Source of the DNA: an uncultured Clostridia bacterium
Lineage (GTDB): Bacteria > Bacillota > Clostridia > Saccharofermentanales > Saccharofermentanaceae
Reading direction: 5' to 3'
Assembly: GCA_946407705.1 (NCBI GenBank)
Contig: CAMJPC010000002.1
Location: 62,001-126,000 of the forward strand
DNA: 64,000 nt
In this document: one piece after another, positions 1 through 9,184 of the stretch
Layout of the letters: every line of letters begins with the position of its first letter
How positions within the stretch are numbered: position 1 is the stretch's first letter
The notes under the pieces: generated by a model
What the model was told of the DNA's origin: nothing
The model's input: only the letters and a program-made list of their open reading frames with translations
The model's database searches: none
Translations under genes and position numbers: made by a program

Positions 1-2655
1 AAAGTAGATCTCATCGAAATGCATGTACTTTTCGACCTGATCGCGGATCCAGTCGGTCTCCTTTTTTGAAAGACCTACATAGGTTACGAACAGGATGCTC
101 GTATCGATCTTAGCCGCATTGCCGAGAACCGAGTTGATATATGCCTTCCAGGCACTTTCCCTCGCACCGAAATATGTCATGCCGACACCCATGTTGCCGT
201 TGCGGAGCCTTAATACCGGACGTCCCATGAGCGACTTGACGACATTGGCGATCCCGGGACCGACCTGTCCTGCTCTTGCGAGGAAGTCGAGGTTGTCAAC
301 AATGAAGCTCGTGTGGATCTTCTTTTTGTATGCTTCGAGTTCCTTTACGATCTCTTCGGCAGAAAGACCCGATTCTGCCATCTTTGCGGCGATTATGGCC
401 ATGATGCCCTGACCGCTCGATACGTGTCCGGAATCGATGATGAATACGTTATCGAACGACTTTGAAGCTTCAAGTTCGGGGGCGTATCCGCTGTGCTCGA
501 TCTTGCTTGATATCGAGATATGGACGACGTTATTGGCAAATGTAAGCTGCTTCGCGAAAAACTCCTCAGCCTCTCTTACCGTAGGACCCTGAGGGAGGAC
601 CGTATGGTTGGGATCTTCCATGTACTTGAGGACACCTAATGTCTCGATCTCCTTGCCGTCCTTGAAAAGACCTTCTTCGGTGCGGACCTTGTGAGGAATG
701 ACCGCGATCTGGTACTTCTCTATGATCTCGGGCGACAGATCGGCGACGCTTTCCGTTGTGATGACGATGCTCTTACGCTTCTTGGTGCCGCTCATCCAGG
801 AGATGGATTCCTGGGCGATCTCGCTCCTGTCGCCGGTGATGCGGACGATCTCCTTGGGCAGATGTGCATAGAGCTCGTTTTCGAGAGCTTCGCCGCTGAC
901 AGGCTTTGCAAGGTAACCGTCGAAATTTTCGCGCTCATAGAGAGCCCTGTTCTCTTCATCAGCATTCGCGGTAAGGATTATGATCGCCGTGTCGCGGCAT
1001 CTTCCGCCCGTCTGGTCCTTGATCCTTTTTCTGCACTCGACGCCGTCCATTTCAGGCATCAGGTGATCCATGAAGATGACATTATATTTGATGTTCAGCG
1101 TCTTCCTGAGTGCTTCCGCGCCGCTTGTGGCAGTATCGATCCTGACCTTGGTGTCACGCAGGAGCTTGCTTACGACCATGAGGTTGGCCTCGTTGTCATC
1201 AACGACAAGGATCCTTGCTTCAGGAGCTTCAAACTTGGGAGTATACGCTTTCTTCTTTGTGTTGGTTCCGGCCTTCGCGAAATCGTAATTGCCGACCGTT
1301 CCGTCTCTTTCGATACGCTGCGGGATCTCGATGATGAACGTGGAACCCTTCTTGTAGACGCTGTTGACGGTGATCTTACCGCCCATGAGATCAACGAGCT
1401 GCTTAACGATGGAAAGACCGAGACCGGTACCTTCGATATGCTTGGTTACGGTCTCATCAACTCTCTTGAATGCAGAGAACAGATAAGGGATGTCTTCGGA
1501 TTTGATGCCGATGCCGGTATCAGAGACCGTGTAGATCATGTTGCAGATCTTACCTTCAGTCCTTTCGCACTGTACGGTCAGCGAGACAGAACCTTCCTTT
1601 GTGTACTTGATCGCATTGTTGATTACGTTGATGAGGACCTGCTTGATCCTGACTTCATCGCCGACGAGTTCCGAAGGGATGTCAGGCGATACGTCGACAT
1701 TGAAATCAAGTTTCTTGTCCTTTGCCCTGATCCAGAGCATGCCGACGATGTCGGAGAGCATGTCGCCCGTATGATAAGGCTCGATGAGAAGCTGCATGCT
1801 TCCGGACTGGAACTTGCTCATGTCGAGGATATCGTTGATGAGGTTGAGCAGAAGCTTGCCTGCAGCTTTGATGTTGACGGCATCCTCAATGACCTCGTCA
1901 CTTACGTCTTCACGAAGGATCATCTCGTTAAGACCGATGATCGTGTTGATCGGAGTCCTGATCTCATGGCTCATGTTGGAAAAGAAGCTGTTCTGCGACT
2001 TGTTGAGCATGTAGATCTCCTGACGCTGCTTCTCTGCAGTTACGAGCTGCTCGTTGAGCCTGAATCTCGTATAGGACATGATCATTCCCATTACGACCTG
2101 GAAGACCGAGAAGATGAGGAAGTTCGCCATCTCGTTCGTCTCGATCGATCCGATGCTCGCGGCGTAATAAAGGAATGAGATCACTCCGATGTTGGACAAA
2201 ATGGCTATGCCGAAATAGACCAGCGGATTGAGGTAAACGCAGAGAGGAACGACCAGCGCGACCGTCATGAAAAGCGTCGTGTCAACGGTGCCTCTTGCCA
2301 TGTAATTGACGATCATGAGGGATACAACCCACAGATAGAGCGATACACCCATGAAATGATTCAATACGAAAACGGTCTTGTATCTCACTGCATAGTCCTT
2401 CATGGCGTGACGGACACCGAAGATCCAGATCAGCGCGATCAGGATTACCCATGCATAGCAGATCTGGTGATAAAGGACGGTCGTGCCGCCGAAGTAAGGC
2501 GGATACACAATGGTCAGGATCATGAACGTGACCGCTGCGATAAGGGTTATTATCATCGTGACAAACGTAGGCGCAACCGATTCATAATAAGCTGATTTCG
2601 TCGCCTCACGGTCATTGGACGCAGGTTTGAAAAGATATCTCAGAATGTTTTTCAT
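1..2655 (-). CDS. Hybrid histidine kinase fused to a DegV domain (3' end outside window)
   Basis: Read by hand: 885 codons with no stop from an ATG at 2655 to the window edge; the ORF track misses it because it is open-ended. About 220 N-terminal residues are hydrophobic with several predicted membrane segments. Then come a HisKA domain (phospho-acceptor His about residue 230, in SHEIRTP), an HATPase with DTGIGI and GTGLGL boxes, and a receiver with FMDH placing the phospho-Asp near 530. From about residue 625 the protein changes to a DegV-family fold: SIVITTESVADLS, PQGPTVREAEEFF, HISISSK, FIIDSGHVSSGQG and DFLARAGQVGP. DegV proteins bind fatty acids and supply them to phosphorylation enzymes. 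The start overlaps the upstream kinase gene by ATGA, and the ribosome binding site GGAGGTGAT lies inside that gene, so the two are probably translationally coupled. The DegV fold should finish some 20-40 residues beyond the window. Confidence 0.9.
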   Translation of the reverse strand, partial: MKNILRYLFKPASNDREATKSAYYESVAPTFVTMIITLIAAVTFMILTIVYPPYFGGTTVLYHQICYAWVILIALIWIFGVRHAMKDYAVRYKTVFVLNHFMGVSLYLWVVSLMIVNYMARGTVDTTLFMTVALVVPLCVYLNPLVYFGIAILSNIGVISFLYYAASIGSIETNEMANFLIFSVFQVVMGMIMSYTRFRLNEQLVTAEKQRQEIYMLNKSQNSFFSNMSHEIRTPINTIIGLNEMILREDVSDEVIEDAVNIKAAGKLLLNLINDILDMSKFQSGSMQLLIEPYHTGDMLSDIVGMLWIRAKDKKLDFNVDVSPDIPSELVGDEVRIKQVLINVINNAIKYTKEGSVSLTVQCERTEGKICNMIYTVSDTGIGIKSEDIPYLFSAFKRVDETVTKHIEGTGLGLSIVKQLVDLMGGKITVNSVYKKGSTFIIEIPQRIERDGTVGNYDFAKAGTNTKKKAYTPKFEAPEARILVVDDNEANLMVVSKLLRDTKVRIDTATSGAEALRKTLNIKYNVIFMDHLMPEMDGVECRKRIKDQTGGRCRDTAIIILTANADEENRALYERENFDGYLAKPVSGEALENELYAHLPKEIVRITGDRSEIAQESISWMSGTKKRKSIVITTESVADLSPEIIEKYQIAVIPHKVRTEEGLFKDGKEIETLGVLKYMEDPNHTVLPQGPTVREAEEFFAKQLTFANNVVHISISSKIEHSGYAPELEASKSFDNVFIIDSGHVSSGQGIMAIIAAKMAESGLSAEEIVKELEAYKKKIHTSFIVDNLDFLARAGQVGPGIANVVKSLMGRPVLRLRNGNMGVGMTYFGARESAWKAYINSVLGNAAKIDTSILFVTYVGLSKKETDWIRDQVEKYMHFDEIYF

Positions 2656-5201
2656 ACCTTATCACCTCCGTCTGTCTCAGGCTCAAACTCGAAAACATCG
2701 TTATCGGCATCGCTCTCGTCATTTAAGAGCTGATCCTTGATCTCCGCAGTGATGCGGCCGTAATCGCGGATCATGGCCTCATGGTTTTCGAGGATGTAAT
2801 TTTCTTCATTGTTCTTAGCGGAATGCTCCAGCGCCTTTGCCTTCTCGGACAGATCGGCTATTCCGATCATCTTGGCGGTGCTCTTCAGGGCATGAACGAG
2901 GATCTCGTAATTATGCCAGTCATGGAGACCGTAGTACTTTTTCATGTTGCCGATCTTGTCTGCGGATTCGGTCGCGAACTGGATCAGGAGTGACTTGTAG
3001 AATTCCTTGTCGCCAACGCAGTACTTGAGACCTGCGTCAGTATCGATGCCGCTCTTTCTGAGTTCCGTGAGGAAATCCTTCTCCTCAACGGGAGCAGGAG
3101 CCGGCTCGGGTTCGGGTTCTTCTGCTTCCTCGACAATGCCGTTTGCATCAACAAAAGACAGAGCGGACTTCGGGAGCACCTGCTTCAGAACACGCTCGAG
3201 TTCCTCTATCTCGACAGGTTTACTTACGAATCCGTCAAAGCCTTCGGCAAGGAACATCTGCTTTGCAGAGCTCATCGCGTTTGCCGTGAGCGCTACGATC
3301 GGGATCGATCCGTTCAGTCCGGCGACGTCTGTTCTGATGCGCTTCATTGCCTCGACGCCGTCCATTCCGCTCATCATGTGGTCCATGAATATGATGTCGA
3401 AAACCTTTTCGCGGCAGATCTCGATAGATTCCTGTCCGGAGGTTGCCGTAAAGACCTTCATTCCGTATCTTCCGAAGATGCTCTTCGCAACAACGAGGTT
3501 CATCGACTCGTCATCGACAACGAGTGCCCTGACGCCGTCGCAGCGCAGTTTCTTCACGATCTCTTCCCTGCTTCCGACCGTCGAATTAAGTATGGATACG
3601 ACAGGGAAACAATAAAACGGCTTCTCAAGGATCTTAACGTTGGTGTTCTTGGGAAGGATGAGTCCTTCGTTTGCGACGACCGCAACGACCATTTCCTTGG
3701 CGAGACTCTCGATGAAATCAACGTTATCGTTATATTCCTCTTCCGCAATGAACAGGTGTGTCAGTTTTACGGAGTTCCTGAGGAGCTTCAGGTTAGAAGC
3801 GTTGTTAACACGGTGCATCTGGACTCCAAGACCCTTTACGATGTTAAGTACCATCGCATTGTAGTAGTCTCGTACGGCCGGATGATCGTACTTCTCGAAA
3901 TGTAAGAACGCACCGATGCAAAGCTTGTCAGGTGCGGCAACAGACATACAGCTGATCGGATCGATGACTCTCTGGGGGATACTGACCGTTACCGTAGTTC
4001 CCACGTCTGGCTTGCTTCCGATCGTCATGAAGCCTCCGAGGAGGGACACGAAACCTGATGCGATGGCAAGACCGAGACCCAATCCGCCGCCCTGGCGCGT
4101 TCTTGAGGAGTCTGCCTGATAGAAGCTGTCGTAGACCTTTTCGAGTTCGTACTCGGTCATGCCCTTACCGGTATCGGTTACTTCGATGCAGAGATTGACG
4201 CCGTAATCATGACTTTCAGTCGTGATTCGAACGTAAACGCCGCCCTTCTGCGTGTACTTGAGACCGTTGGTGATGAGGGCTCTGAGGATCTTTTTGATCT
4301 TGGCGACATCTGAGTTCATTACCGCGGGGATAGAAGGATCGACGTCAATGATGAGCTCGATGTTCTTGGACTTGTACTGCTTGACGTCGGTAACGATGTC
4401 GTGGAGAACGGAAGACATCATGTAATCTTCGTTGTTGCATACGGCCTTTTTACGGTCGAGCTCGGAGTAGTCGAGTATGTCGCTGATCTGCTCTGCGACC
4501 TTACGTCCGGAATCCCTTACGGCGATGAGGTCACCTTCAACTTCGCGGTGTCTGGATTTGTCTATGCAGAGGCTCGTAAGACCAATGATCGCGTTTACAG
4601 GCGTCCTCAATTCGTGTGATACGTTTGCAAGGAAATCGTTCAGGTGTTCCGTAGCTTCGGTAAGCTGCTCGACTTCATCCTTGGACTGGTTGAGAACGTA
4701 CATCCACTGATCGATGATGGTCTTTGCAAACCAGCCGACGATGAAGACCATGACGACGTGGAGTATTATCCTCGATATGACCAGAGCATCGAAAGCCTCA
4801 CCGTTCTGGACCATGTTGACTATCTCATAAGCCATCGTACCGTAGAATGTAAACTGGCAGAGTATTATGAGCGGTTTTCTGCCCGTCATCGTATGGAGCA
4901 TTATTATCGCCGACATTACCAGTGCCAGGTCAAATGTGCTCGTCTGATGTATGCCGTAGAAAAAATAGCACCCCATCATGAGTATCGCGTATAACCAGAG
5001 GCGGACATTTGAAGGGGTGTTGTGTCTTATGTGAAGTACCCATGCGGCTATTATTCCGGTGATAATGAGAATAAGTGCCCATCGCTCCCAACCGAGGAGT
5101 AATGATTCCGCCACCAGGATCGCCGCGAAAACGGTATAACTGACCAATATCGTGAGGTGTGAAGATTGGAACAGATCGTTGTATTCTTTTTTCTTGCTCA
5201 T
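2652..5201 (-). CDS. Membrane hybrid histidine kinase with receiver and Hpt domains
   Basis: An 849-residue phosphorelay kinase. About five to six hydrophobic segments lie in residues 15-165, followed by HisKA with the acceptor His near residue 196 (NVSHELRTP) and an HATPase domain with DTGKGM and GGGLGLGL. A degenerate receiver-like stretch follows, with no clear phospho-Asp. A true receiver comes next (LVVDDES, FMDHMMSGMDG), and a C-terminal Hpt domain carries LVHALKSTAKMIG, where the His is the expected phosphotransfer residue. An acidic and Pro-rich linker (EEAEEPEPEPAPAPVEE) separates receiver and Hpt. The gene starts 5 bases after the upstream GGDEF/HD-GYP gene and overlaps the following kinase by 4 bases. 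The complete internal relay suggests that it passes phosphate to a separate response regulator, plausibly one of the receivers in its operon partner. The input signal cannot be read from the sequence. Confidence 0.93.
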   Translation of the reverse strand: MSKKKEYNDLFQSSHLTILVSYTVFAAILVAESLLLGWERWALILIITGIIAAWVLHIRHNTPSNVRLWLYAILMMGCYFFYGIHQTSTFDLALVMSAIIMLHTMTGRKPLIILCQFTFYGTMAYEIVNMVQNGEAFDALVISRIILHVVMVFIVGWFAKTIIDQWMYVLNQSKDEVEQLTEATEHLNDFLANVSHELRTPVNAIIGLTSLCIDKSRHREVEGDLIAVRDSGRKVAEQISDILDYSELDRKKAVCNNEDYMMSSVLHDIVTDVKQYKSKNIELIIDVDPSIPAVMNSDVAKIKKILRALITNGLKYTQKGGVYVRITTESHDYGVNLCIEVTDTGKGMTEYELEKVYDSFYQADSSRTRQGGGLGLGLAIASGFVSLLGGFMTIGSKPDVGTTVTVSIPQRVIDPISCMSVAAPDKLCIGAFLHFEKYDHPAVRDYYNAMVLNIVKGLGVQMHRVNNASNLKLLRNSVKLTHLFIAEEEYNDNVDFIESLAKEMVVAVVANEGLILPKNTNVKILEKPFYCFPVVSILNSTVGSREEIVKKLRCDGVRALVVDDESMNLVVAKSIFGRYGMKVFTATSGQESIEICREKVFDIIFMDHMMSGMDGVEAMKRIRTDVAGLNGSIPIVALTANAMSSAKQMFLAEGFDGFVSKPVEIEELERVLKQVLPKSALSFVDANGIVEEAEEPEPEPAPAPVEEKDFLTELRKSGIDTDAGLKYCVGDKEFYKSLLIQFATESADKIGNMKKYYGLHDWHNYEILVHALKSTAKMIGIADLSEKAKALEHSAKNNEENYILENHEAMIRDYGRITAEIKDQLLNDESDADNDVFEFEPETDGGDKV

Positions 5202-5206
5202 ACAGT

Positions 5207-7567
5207 TCAGCCTCTCAGCTTAAATTCTTTATCTTCTTCAACGATTGCGAGCATGACCTCCGCAAACTTCGGATCAAACTGCGTTCCGCTGCAGTTCTTA
5301 AGTTCGTCTTTTATCGCTTCCTGCGTCAGATGAGCCCTGTAGCTTCTGTCGGAAGACATCGCGTCATAAGCGTCAGCCACCGCGATTATCCTTGCCTCTT
5401 CGGGAATGTCATTGCCCTTGATGCCCGAAGGATATCCGGTTCCGTCATATCTTTCGTGGTGATAAAGCGCGCACTTCTCGAACTTCGGATCGTTTTCGAT
5501 GTTCTTAAGGATCGATGCGCCAAGCTGTGAATGCTTCTTAACGACATCAAATTCCTCATCGGTAAGCGCGCCGGGTTTATTCAGGATTCCGTCGGGGATG
5601 CCGATCTTGCCTGCGTCATGCAGCAGGGCGATCATGTAGATCTCATCGAGCCTTGATTCAGGGAAGCCGCATCTCCTGGCGATCATCCTGGAGTATTCGG
5701 CGACGCGGTTCGAATGGCCTTTCGTGAAAGCATCCTTCATGTCTATCGCCGTTGAAAGAGCACTTACTACCTGGAGGAAAAGCGCCTTGTTCTCGTGTGT
5801 CTTCTCCTCAACTTCGCGGTAAAGCGTATTCTGCAATGTAACGAGTTCGATCAGGTTGTTGACTCTGAGACGGAGTACCTCGGGGACGAACGGCTTCCTG
5901 ATGAAATCCATCGCGCCCAGTGAAAGGCCCTCGCGCTCGGCGCCTTCACTCTCATCTGCAGTAAGGAAGATCACGGGTATCTTTGATGCAGCCGACTCGA
6001 GAGAATGCAGTTTCTTGATCGCTTCAAATCCGCTCATGCCGGGCATCTTGACGTCAAGCAGGATGAGATCCGGCAACTCGGTTTCTTTTGCCAGATACTC
6101 GAAAAGAGCGTCTCCCGACTTGAGCGCGCTTACATGGATACCGCCGGAACTTAAGATCTTTCCTGCGATCTGAAGGTTAAGTACATCGTCATCAACGACA
6201 ACGACTTTCTTTGTCTTGCGAAGATTAAGCTTATCGGTACAGTCACCGACAAGTTCTGTCTCGTGTGTGATGACGAGTTCCTTAGAGTCGTTGAAATTCC
6301 AGTCGTGTACAAGGTGCGTGATGACCTTTTCCACGGAATCTGCTCTTATGTCAGTGAGGAATACGAAATACTGGTTCTTGTTGTTCCTCATGAAGATGTC
6401 AGACTTACGGAGCGAACCTCTGATGCGCTTGCCGAATTCATCGACATTCTCGTAGAACTTGGCATCCTTCTCGCCGTTGGCGGGTTCGAGCGTGAAAAGC
6501 ACTTTGCATCCGCTGATGTGATGTCTGATTATGTATCTGATTACGTAACGGTAAACCGGTGAGAAGGACTCCTTGTCGAGCTGGAGCGCCACATCCTGGA
6601 TCGAACGTTCACCAAGGATCTCGGATATGGTATGGATGTCGAACATCGATGTCTCGCTGTCATCCTCAATGTCGTCACTATAGAGTCCGTAGCCGTGCTT
6701 GCCGTTCTTTTTTACGATGTAGAGCGACTTGTCGGCGAGCTTGATCAGAGTGTTGTAATCGTTTCCGAATCTCGGTACGAAGATTCCTCCGATCGATGCT
6801 CCGAGAGGAATGCTCATGTCATCTCCCATGAGTTCTTTTGCGCTCTTCGTGATGTCCGCGTTGATCTTTTCAGCGATGTCGGCAACAACGGATACGGAGG
6901 AAACTCCTACTGCAAATGTTGCAAACTCATCGCCGCCAAGTCTTCCGCAGGGGCTTCCCTCGGGAACGTTTTTCTTGATGATCTCAGCACATGCTATGAG
7001 CACCTTGTCGCCCATCGCATGTCCGTAAATGTCGTTTACGAGCTTGAATGAATCGAGGTCGATCATCATGAGGCAGCCGGTCTTCTCAGAGCACATCTTG
7101 GAGAGCTCAACTGCGGTCGCGCCCTTATTGAGGAAACCGGTGAGTTTATCTATCGTGGCCTCGCTCTTGAGGTCATGCATCTCCTGTGAGTTCGACATGA
7201 TGTTGTCGATCCTTCGGAGGAGAACGTCAGGATTGAAAGGCTTTCTGATGAAGTCAGATACGCCGACCTCAAAACCCCTGGTCTCGGTATCAACATCTTC
7301 ATCTGCCGTGAGGAAGATAACGGGCGTCTTCATGAGGCCTTTCTGCTTCTCGATCTGTCTTAACTTTTCGAGAGTCTCAAAACCGTCCATGACCGGCATC
7401 TTAATGTCCAAAAGGACAAGATCCGGCATACCGTTTTCATTAACATATTCAAGGAATGAACTGCCTGATTTGAGAGCAGTAACACGCATGTTATTCTTGC
7501 TCAGGATATGACCTGCCATCTTCAGATTGGCAGTGTCGTCATCTACGACGATTATCCATTTTGCCAT
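5207..7567 (-). CDS. REC-GGDEF-REC-HD-GYP cyclic-di-GMP response regulator
   Basis: A 786-residue soluble protein. Residues 1-125 are a receiver (IVVDDDT, LLDIKMPVMDG). Residues about 135-300 are a diguanylate cyclase with an intact GGDEF in GRLGGDEF; no RxxD inhibitory site is seen five residues upstream. A linker of about 120 residues follows, then a second receiver (VVVVDDDV, LLDVKMPGMSG). A C-terminal HD-GYP phosphodiesterase has HDAGKIG and HHERYDGTGYP. It therefore carries both the synthase and hydrolase signatures for c-di-GMP, each next to its own receiver. It is the first gene of a three-gene minus-strand operon with two hybrid kinases that could phosphorylate it. The start ATG at 7567 follows GGGGTGAT. 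Which activity dominates cannot be told from sequence. Confidence 0.94.
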   Translation of the reverse strand: MAKWIIVVDDDTANLKMAGHILSKNNMRVTALKSGSSFLEYVNENGMPDLVLLDIKMPVMDGFETLEKLRQIEKQKGLMKTPVIFLTADEDVDTETRGFEVGVSDFIRKPFNPDVLLRRIDNIMSNSQEMHDLKSEATIDKLTGFLNKGATAVELSKMCSEKTGCLMMIDLDSFKLVNDIYGHAMGDKVLIACAEIIKKNVPEGSPCGRLGGDEFATFAVGVSSVSVVADIAEKINADITKSAKELMGDDMSIPLGASIGGIFVPRFGNDYNTLIKLADKSLYIVKKNGKHGYGLYSDDIEDDSETSMFDIHTISEILGERSIQDVALQLDKESFSPVYRYVIRYIIRHHISGCKVLFTLEPANGEKDAKFYENVDEFGKRIRGSLRKSDIFMRNNKNQYFVFLTDIRADSVEKVITHLVHDWNFNDSKELVITHETELVGDCTDKLNLRKTKKVVVVDDDVLNLQIAGKILSSGGIHVSALKSGDALFEYLAKETELPDLILLDVKMPGMSGFEAIKKLHSLESAASKIPVIFLTADESEGAEREGLSLGAMDFIRKPFVPEVLRLRVNNLIELVTLQNTLYREVEEKTHENKALFLQVVSALSTAIDMKDAFTKGHSNRVAEYSRMIARRCGFPESRLDEIYMIALLHDAGKIGIPDGILNKPGALTDEEFDVVKKHSQLGASILKNIENDPKFEKCALYHHERYDGTGYPSGIKGNDIPEEARIIAVADAYDAMSSDRSYRAHLTQEAIKDELKNCSGTQFDPKFAEVMLAIVEEDKEFKLRG

Positions 7568-7622
7568 ATATAATCACCCCACCCAACAAACGAAATAAAG
7601 AGAAATATCCCACTCGTTTAAA

Positions 7623-7631
7623 ATCATATCA
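7623..7631 (-). promoter_or_regulatory. Candidate extended -10 promoter of the signalling operon
   Basis: On the minus strand the sequence TGATATGAT (extended -10, TGn plus TATGAT) lies about 55 bases upstream of the first operon gene. No convincing -35 hexamer is seen. The same TGn-(-10) layout recurs at several promoters in this window. Confidence 0.4.
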
Positions 7632-7674
7632 TAGGGTTTTAGTGATTTTAACTCTGAAATATTTGATATATAAG

Positions 7675-7701
7675 GAAGTCCCGGATCATGTCCGGGACTT
7701 C
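7675..7701 (-). terminator. Hairpin downstream of the flavodoxin gene
   Basis: A perfect 11-bp stem, GAAGTCCCGGA and TCCGGGACTTC around a 5-base loop, lies just after the reductase stop codon. The U-rich tail is weak (CTTATATAT), so termination may be incomplete. Confidence 0.55.
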
Positions 7702-7711
7702 ATATGTGATT

Positions 7712-8428
7712 TCACTTCCAGGGTCTTTCCTTATCAAGCCAGCCGTTGGCTTTCCAATACTTGAAATCCGTATATTCAGGATTTGCTTTTCCAAGATCAG
7801 TCTGAAGCATCCTGACGGCAAAGAATTTCATCTTCACGATAATGCCTGTATGCGCAGGTCTTGTGTAATCTATCGCTTTCATCTTTCTTGCAAGCGACGT
7901 AAGTTTGGAAGTCATTTCATTCCGCTTCTTGTCAGTGATCTTATTCCAGTCTATCTCGCTCATCAGTCTGAAGCTGCGTCTCTTTATGCAGGTGACGCCC
8001 CACCAGGAAAGGCTGTCTGCGATATCCTTTGCAGTCGACTTTCCGCCTGCTCCGAGGCACTGGGTGATGATGACCGCACGCTTTCCGAACATCTCTTTCG
8101 CGGGACGGTGAGGCATCCATCTGTATCCGAAATGGTCGAGCATCGCTTTCATCGCGCCTGTAGTGTGGAAAACATAAGCAGGTGACGTAAAGACCAGAAG
8201 ATCTGCTTCGAGCATTGCCTTCTCGATCTTCCTTATGCATTCCGCATCCTTACACATATCCTGATTATCACGGAAGCACTGTGTGCATCCGATGCAAAAA
8301 CCCGGGCCGTCCTTTGGCAGATAGAACTCCGTTATCTCCGCATTGTCCCTGAACGGCTCCAGGAAAGCTTCCTTGAGCTTATATGTGACACCCTTTTTCT
8401 CTGTTGCGTTTATTACCGTGATCTTCAT
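7712..8428 (-). CDS. Flavodoxin-fold NAD(P)H-dependent oxidoreductase
   Basis: A 238-residue protein of the NADPH-dependent FMN reductase/flavodoxin-like family. The N-terminus (MKITVINATEKKGVT) matches the first strand and phosphate-binding loop. CIGCTQCF and a nearby DMC supply Cys residues typical of the iron-sulfur or Cys-rich variants of this family. LLVFTSPAYVFHTTGAMKAMLDH is the usual segment before the second flavin contact, quoted here only in part as SPAYVFHTTGAMK. The start overlaps the TetR-family gene by ATGA, so the two form a tight operon. This arrangement suggests that the regulator senses a compound linked to the reductase, such as a quinone or an electrophile, but the substrate is not identifiable. 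Confidence 0.85.
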   Translation of the reverse strand: MKITVINATEKKGVTYKLKEAFLEPFRDNAEITEFYLPKDGPGFCIGCTQCFRDNQDMCKDAECIRKIEKAMLEADLLVFTSPAYVFHTTGAMKAMLDHFGYRWMPHRPAKEMFGKRAVIITQCLGAGGKSTAKDIADSLSWWGVTCIKRRSFRLMSEIDWNKITDKKRNEMTSKLTSLARKMKAIDYTRPAHTGIIVKMKFFAVRMLQTDLGKANPEYTDFKYWKANGWLDKERPWK

Positions 8429-9048
8429 TTTGTTCTCCCGTAAAGCCTGTCGAACTGCATGATATGCTGATCGAGCTTATTCAGCATCTCCTCTTCCCTA
8501 TCCGGCTCCCTGTCGCATACCGTCAGCAGATAGTAGATCGGAGCATAGAAATGCAGCGTCATGATCTCCACATTGTCTGTCTTGAGTAATCCGGCAGCTG
8601 TCAGATAACCGAACAGCATTCCCTGATATGAGAGCGGGTCATCCACGTAAAGCTTTGAATATGCCTTTGCGAGTTCCTTGTCATGGAACTGCTCTAACGT
8701 GAGCATCTTGCGGATCTTTCTGTTGTAGTCGTCATGAAGGTAATAAAGGAAGAACTCCCTTCCCAGCTTCAAAAGCCGGTCCTCTGACAGATTCTCATAG
8801 ATCCCCGCGTCCTGTGCCGCATCCGTACCGTTGATCTGCATGGCCTTTGCCTGCTCGGCAAAACGTCTGTTCATCTCATCGATGATGGCATCAAAGATCG
8901 CCTTCTTACTCTTATAGTGTTTATAAAGCGACGGTGCCTTTATACCCACACGCTCGGCAATGTCACCCACAAACACATTGGCATATCCTTTCTCCGAAAA
9001 GAGCGTTAACGCTTCATCAAGGATCCGCTGTTTTGTGTCCATATCCAC
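8425..9048 (-). CDS. TetR/AcrR-family transcriptional regulator
   Basis: A 207-residue protein with a typical TetR N-terminal helix-turn-helix: RILDEALTLFSEKGYANV, then IAERVGIKAPSLYKHYKSK. The remaining 150 residues would form the ligand-binding and dimerisation domain and carry no recognisable signature. The ATG at 9048 follows GGAGGTGG. It is cotranscribed with the downstream flavodoxin-type reductase, overlapping it by 4 bases. The upstream promoter contains two related palindromes, one of which occupies the whole spacer. This is strong evidence for autoregulation by steric exclusion of RNA polymerase. Confidence 0.92.
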   Translation of the reverse strand: MDMDTKQRILDEALTLFSEKGYANVFVGDIAERVGIKAPSLYKHYKSKKAIFDAIIDEMNRRFAEQAKAMQINGTDAAQDAGIYENLSEDRLLKLGREFFLYYLHDDYNRKIRKMLTLEQFHDKELAKAYSKLYVDDPLSYQGMLFGYLTAAGLLKTDNVEIMTLHFYAPIYYLLTVCDREPDREEEMLNKLDQHIMQFDRLYGRTK

Positions 9049-9060
9049 CTCCCGGACAGT

Positions 9061-9110
9061 TGGCTAATCCAAATTAGCCAAATTATAGCTAATTCAAATT
9101 AGCCTGTCAA
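9061..9110 (-). promoter_or_regulatory. Consensus promoter with two TetR-type operators
   Basis: Minus strand: a perfect -35 TTGACA (9105-9110), a 17-base spacer and a perfect -10 TATAAT (9082-9087). The spacer is filled by the palindrome GCTAATTTGAATTAGC (9088-9103). A second perfect palindrome, TGGCTAATCCAAATTAGCCA, lies at 9061-9080, downstream of the -10. Their centres are 25 bases apart. They share the GGCTAAT half-site, so they are the likely binding sites of the adjacent TetR protein. Confidence 0.88.
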
Positions 9111-9184
9111 TAAGGTGTTGCCAAGCCGAAGTTTGTGATATACTGATATGGTTTGTTAGAGAACAAACCGGAAGGGTGGGATCT

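Noticed and set aside
691-2178. 495-residue plus-strand ORF in the track
   Set aside because: It is the antisense shadow of the kinase-DegV gene; its product has no motif, and the minus frame has clear HisKA, REC and DegV motifs and a ribosome binding site.
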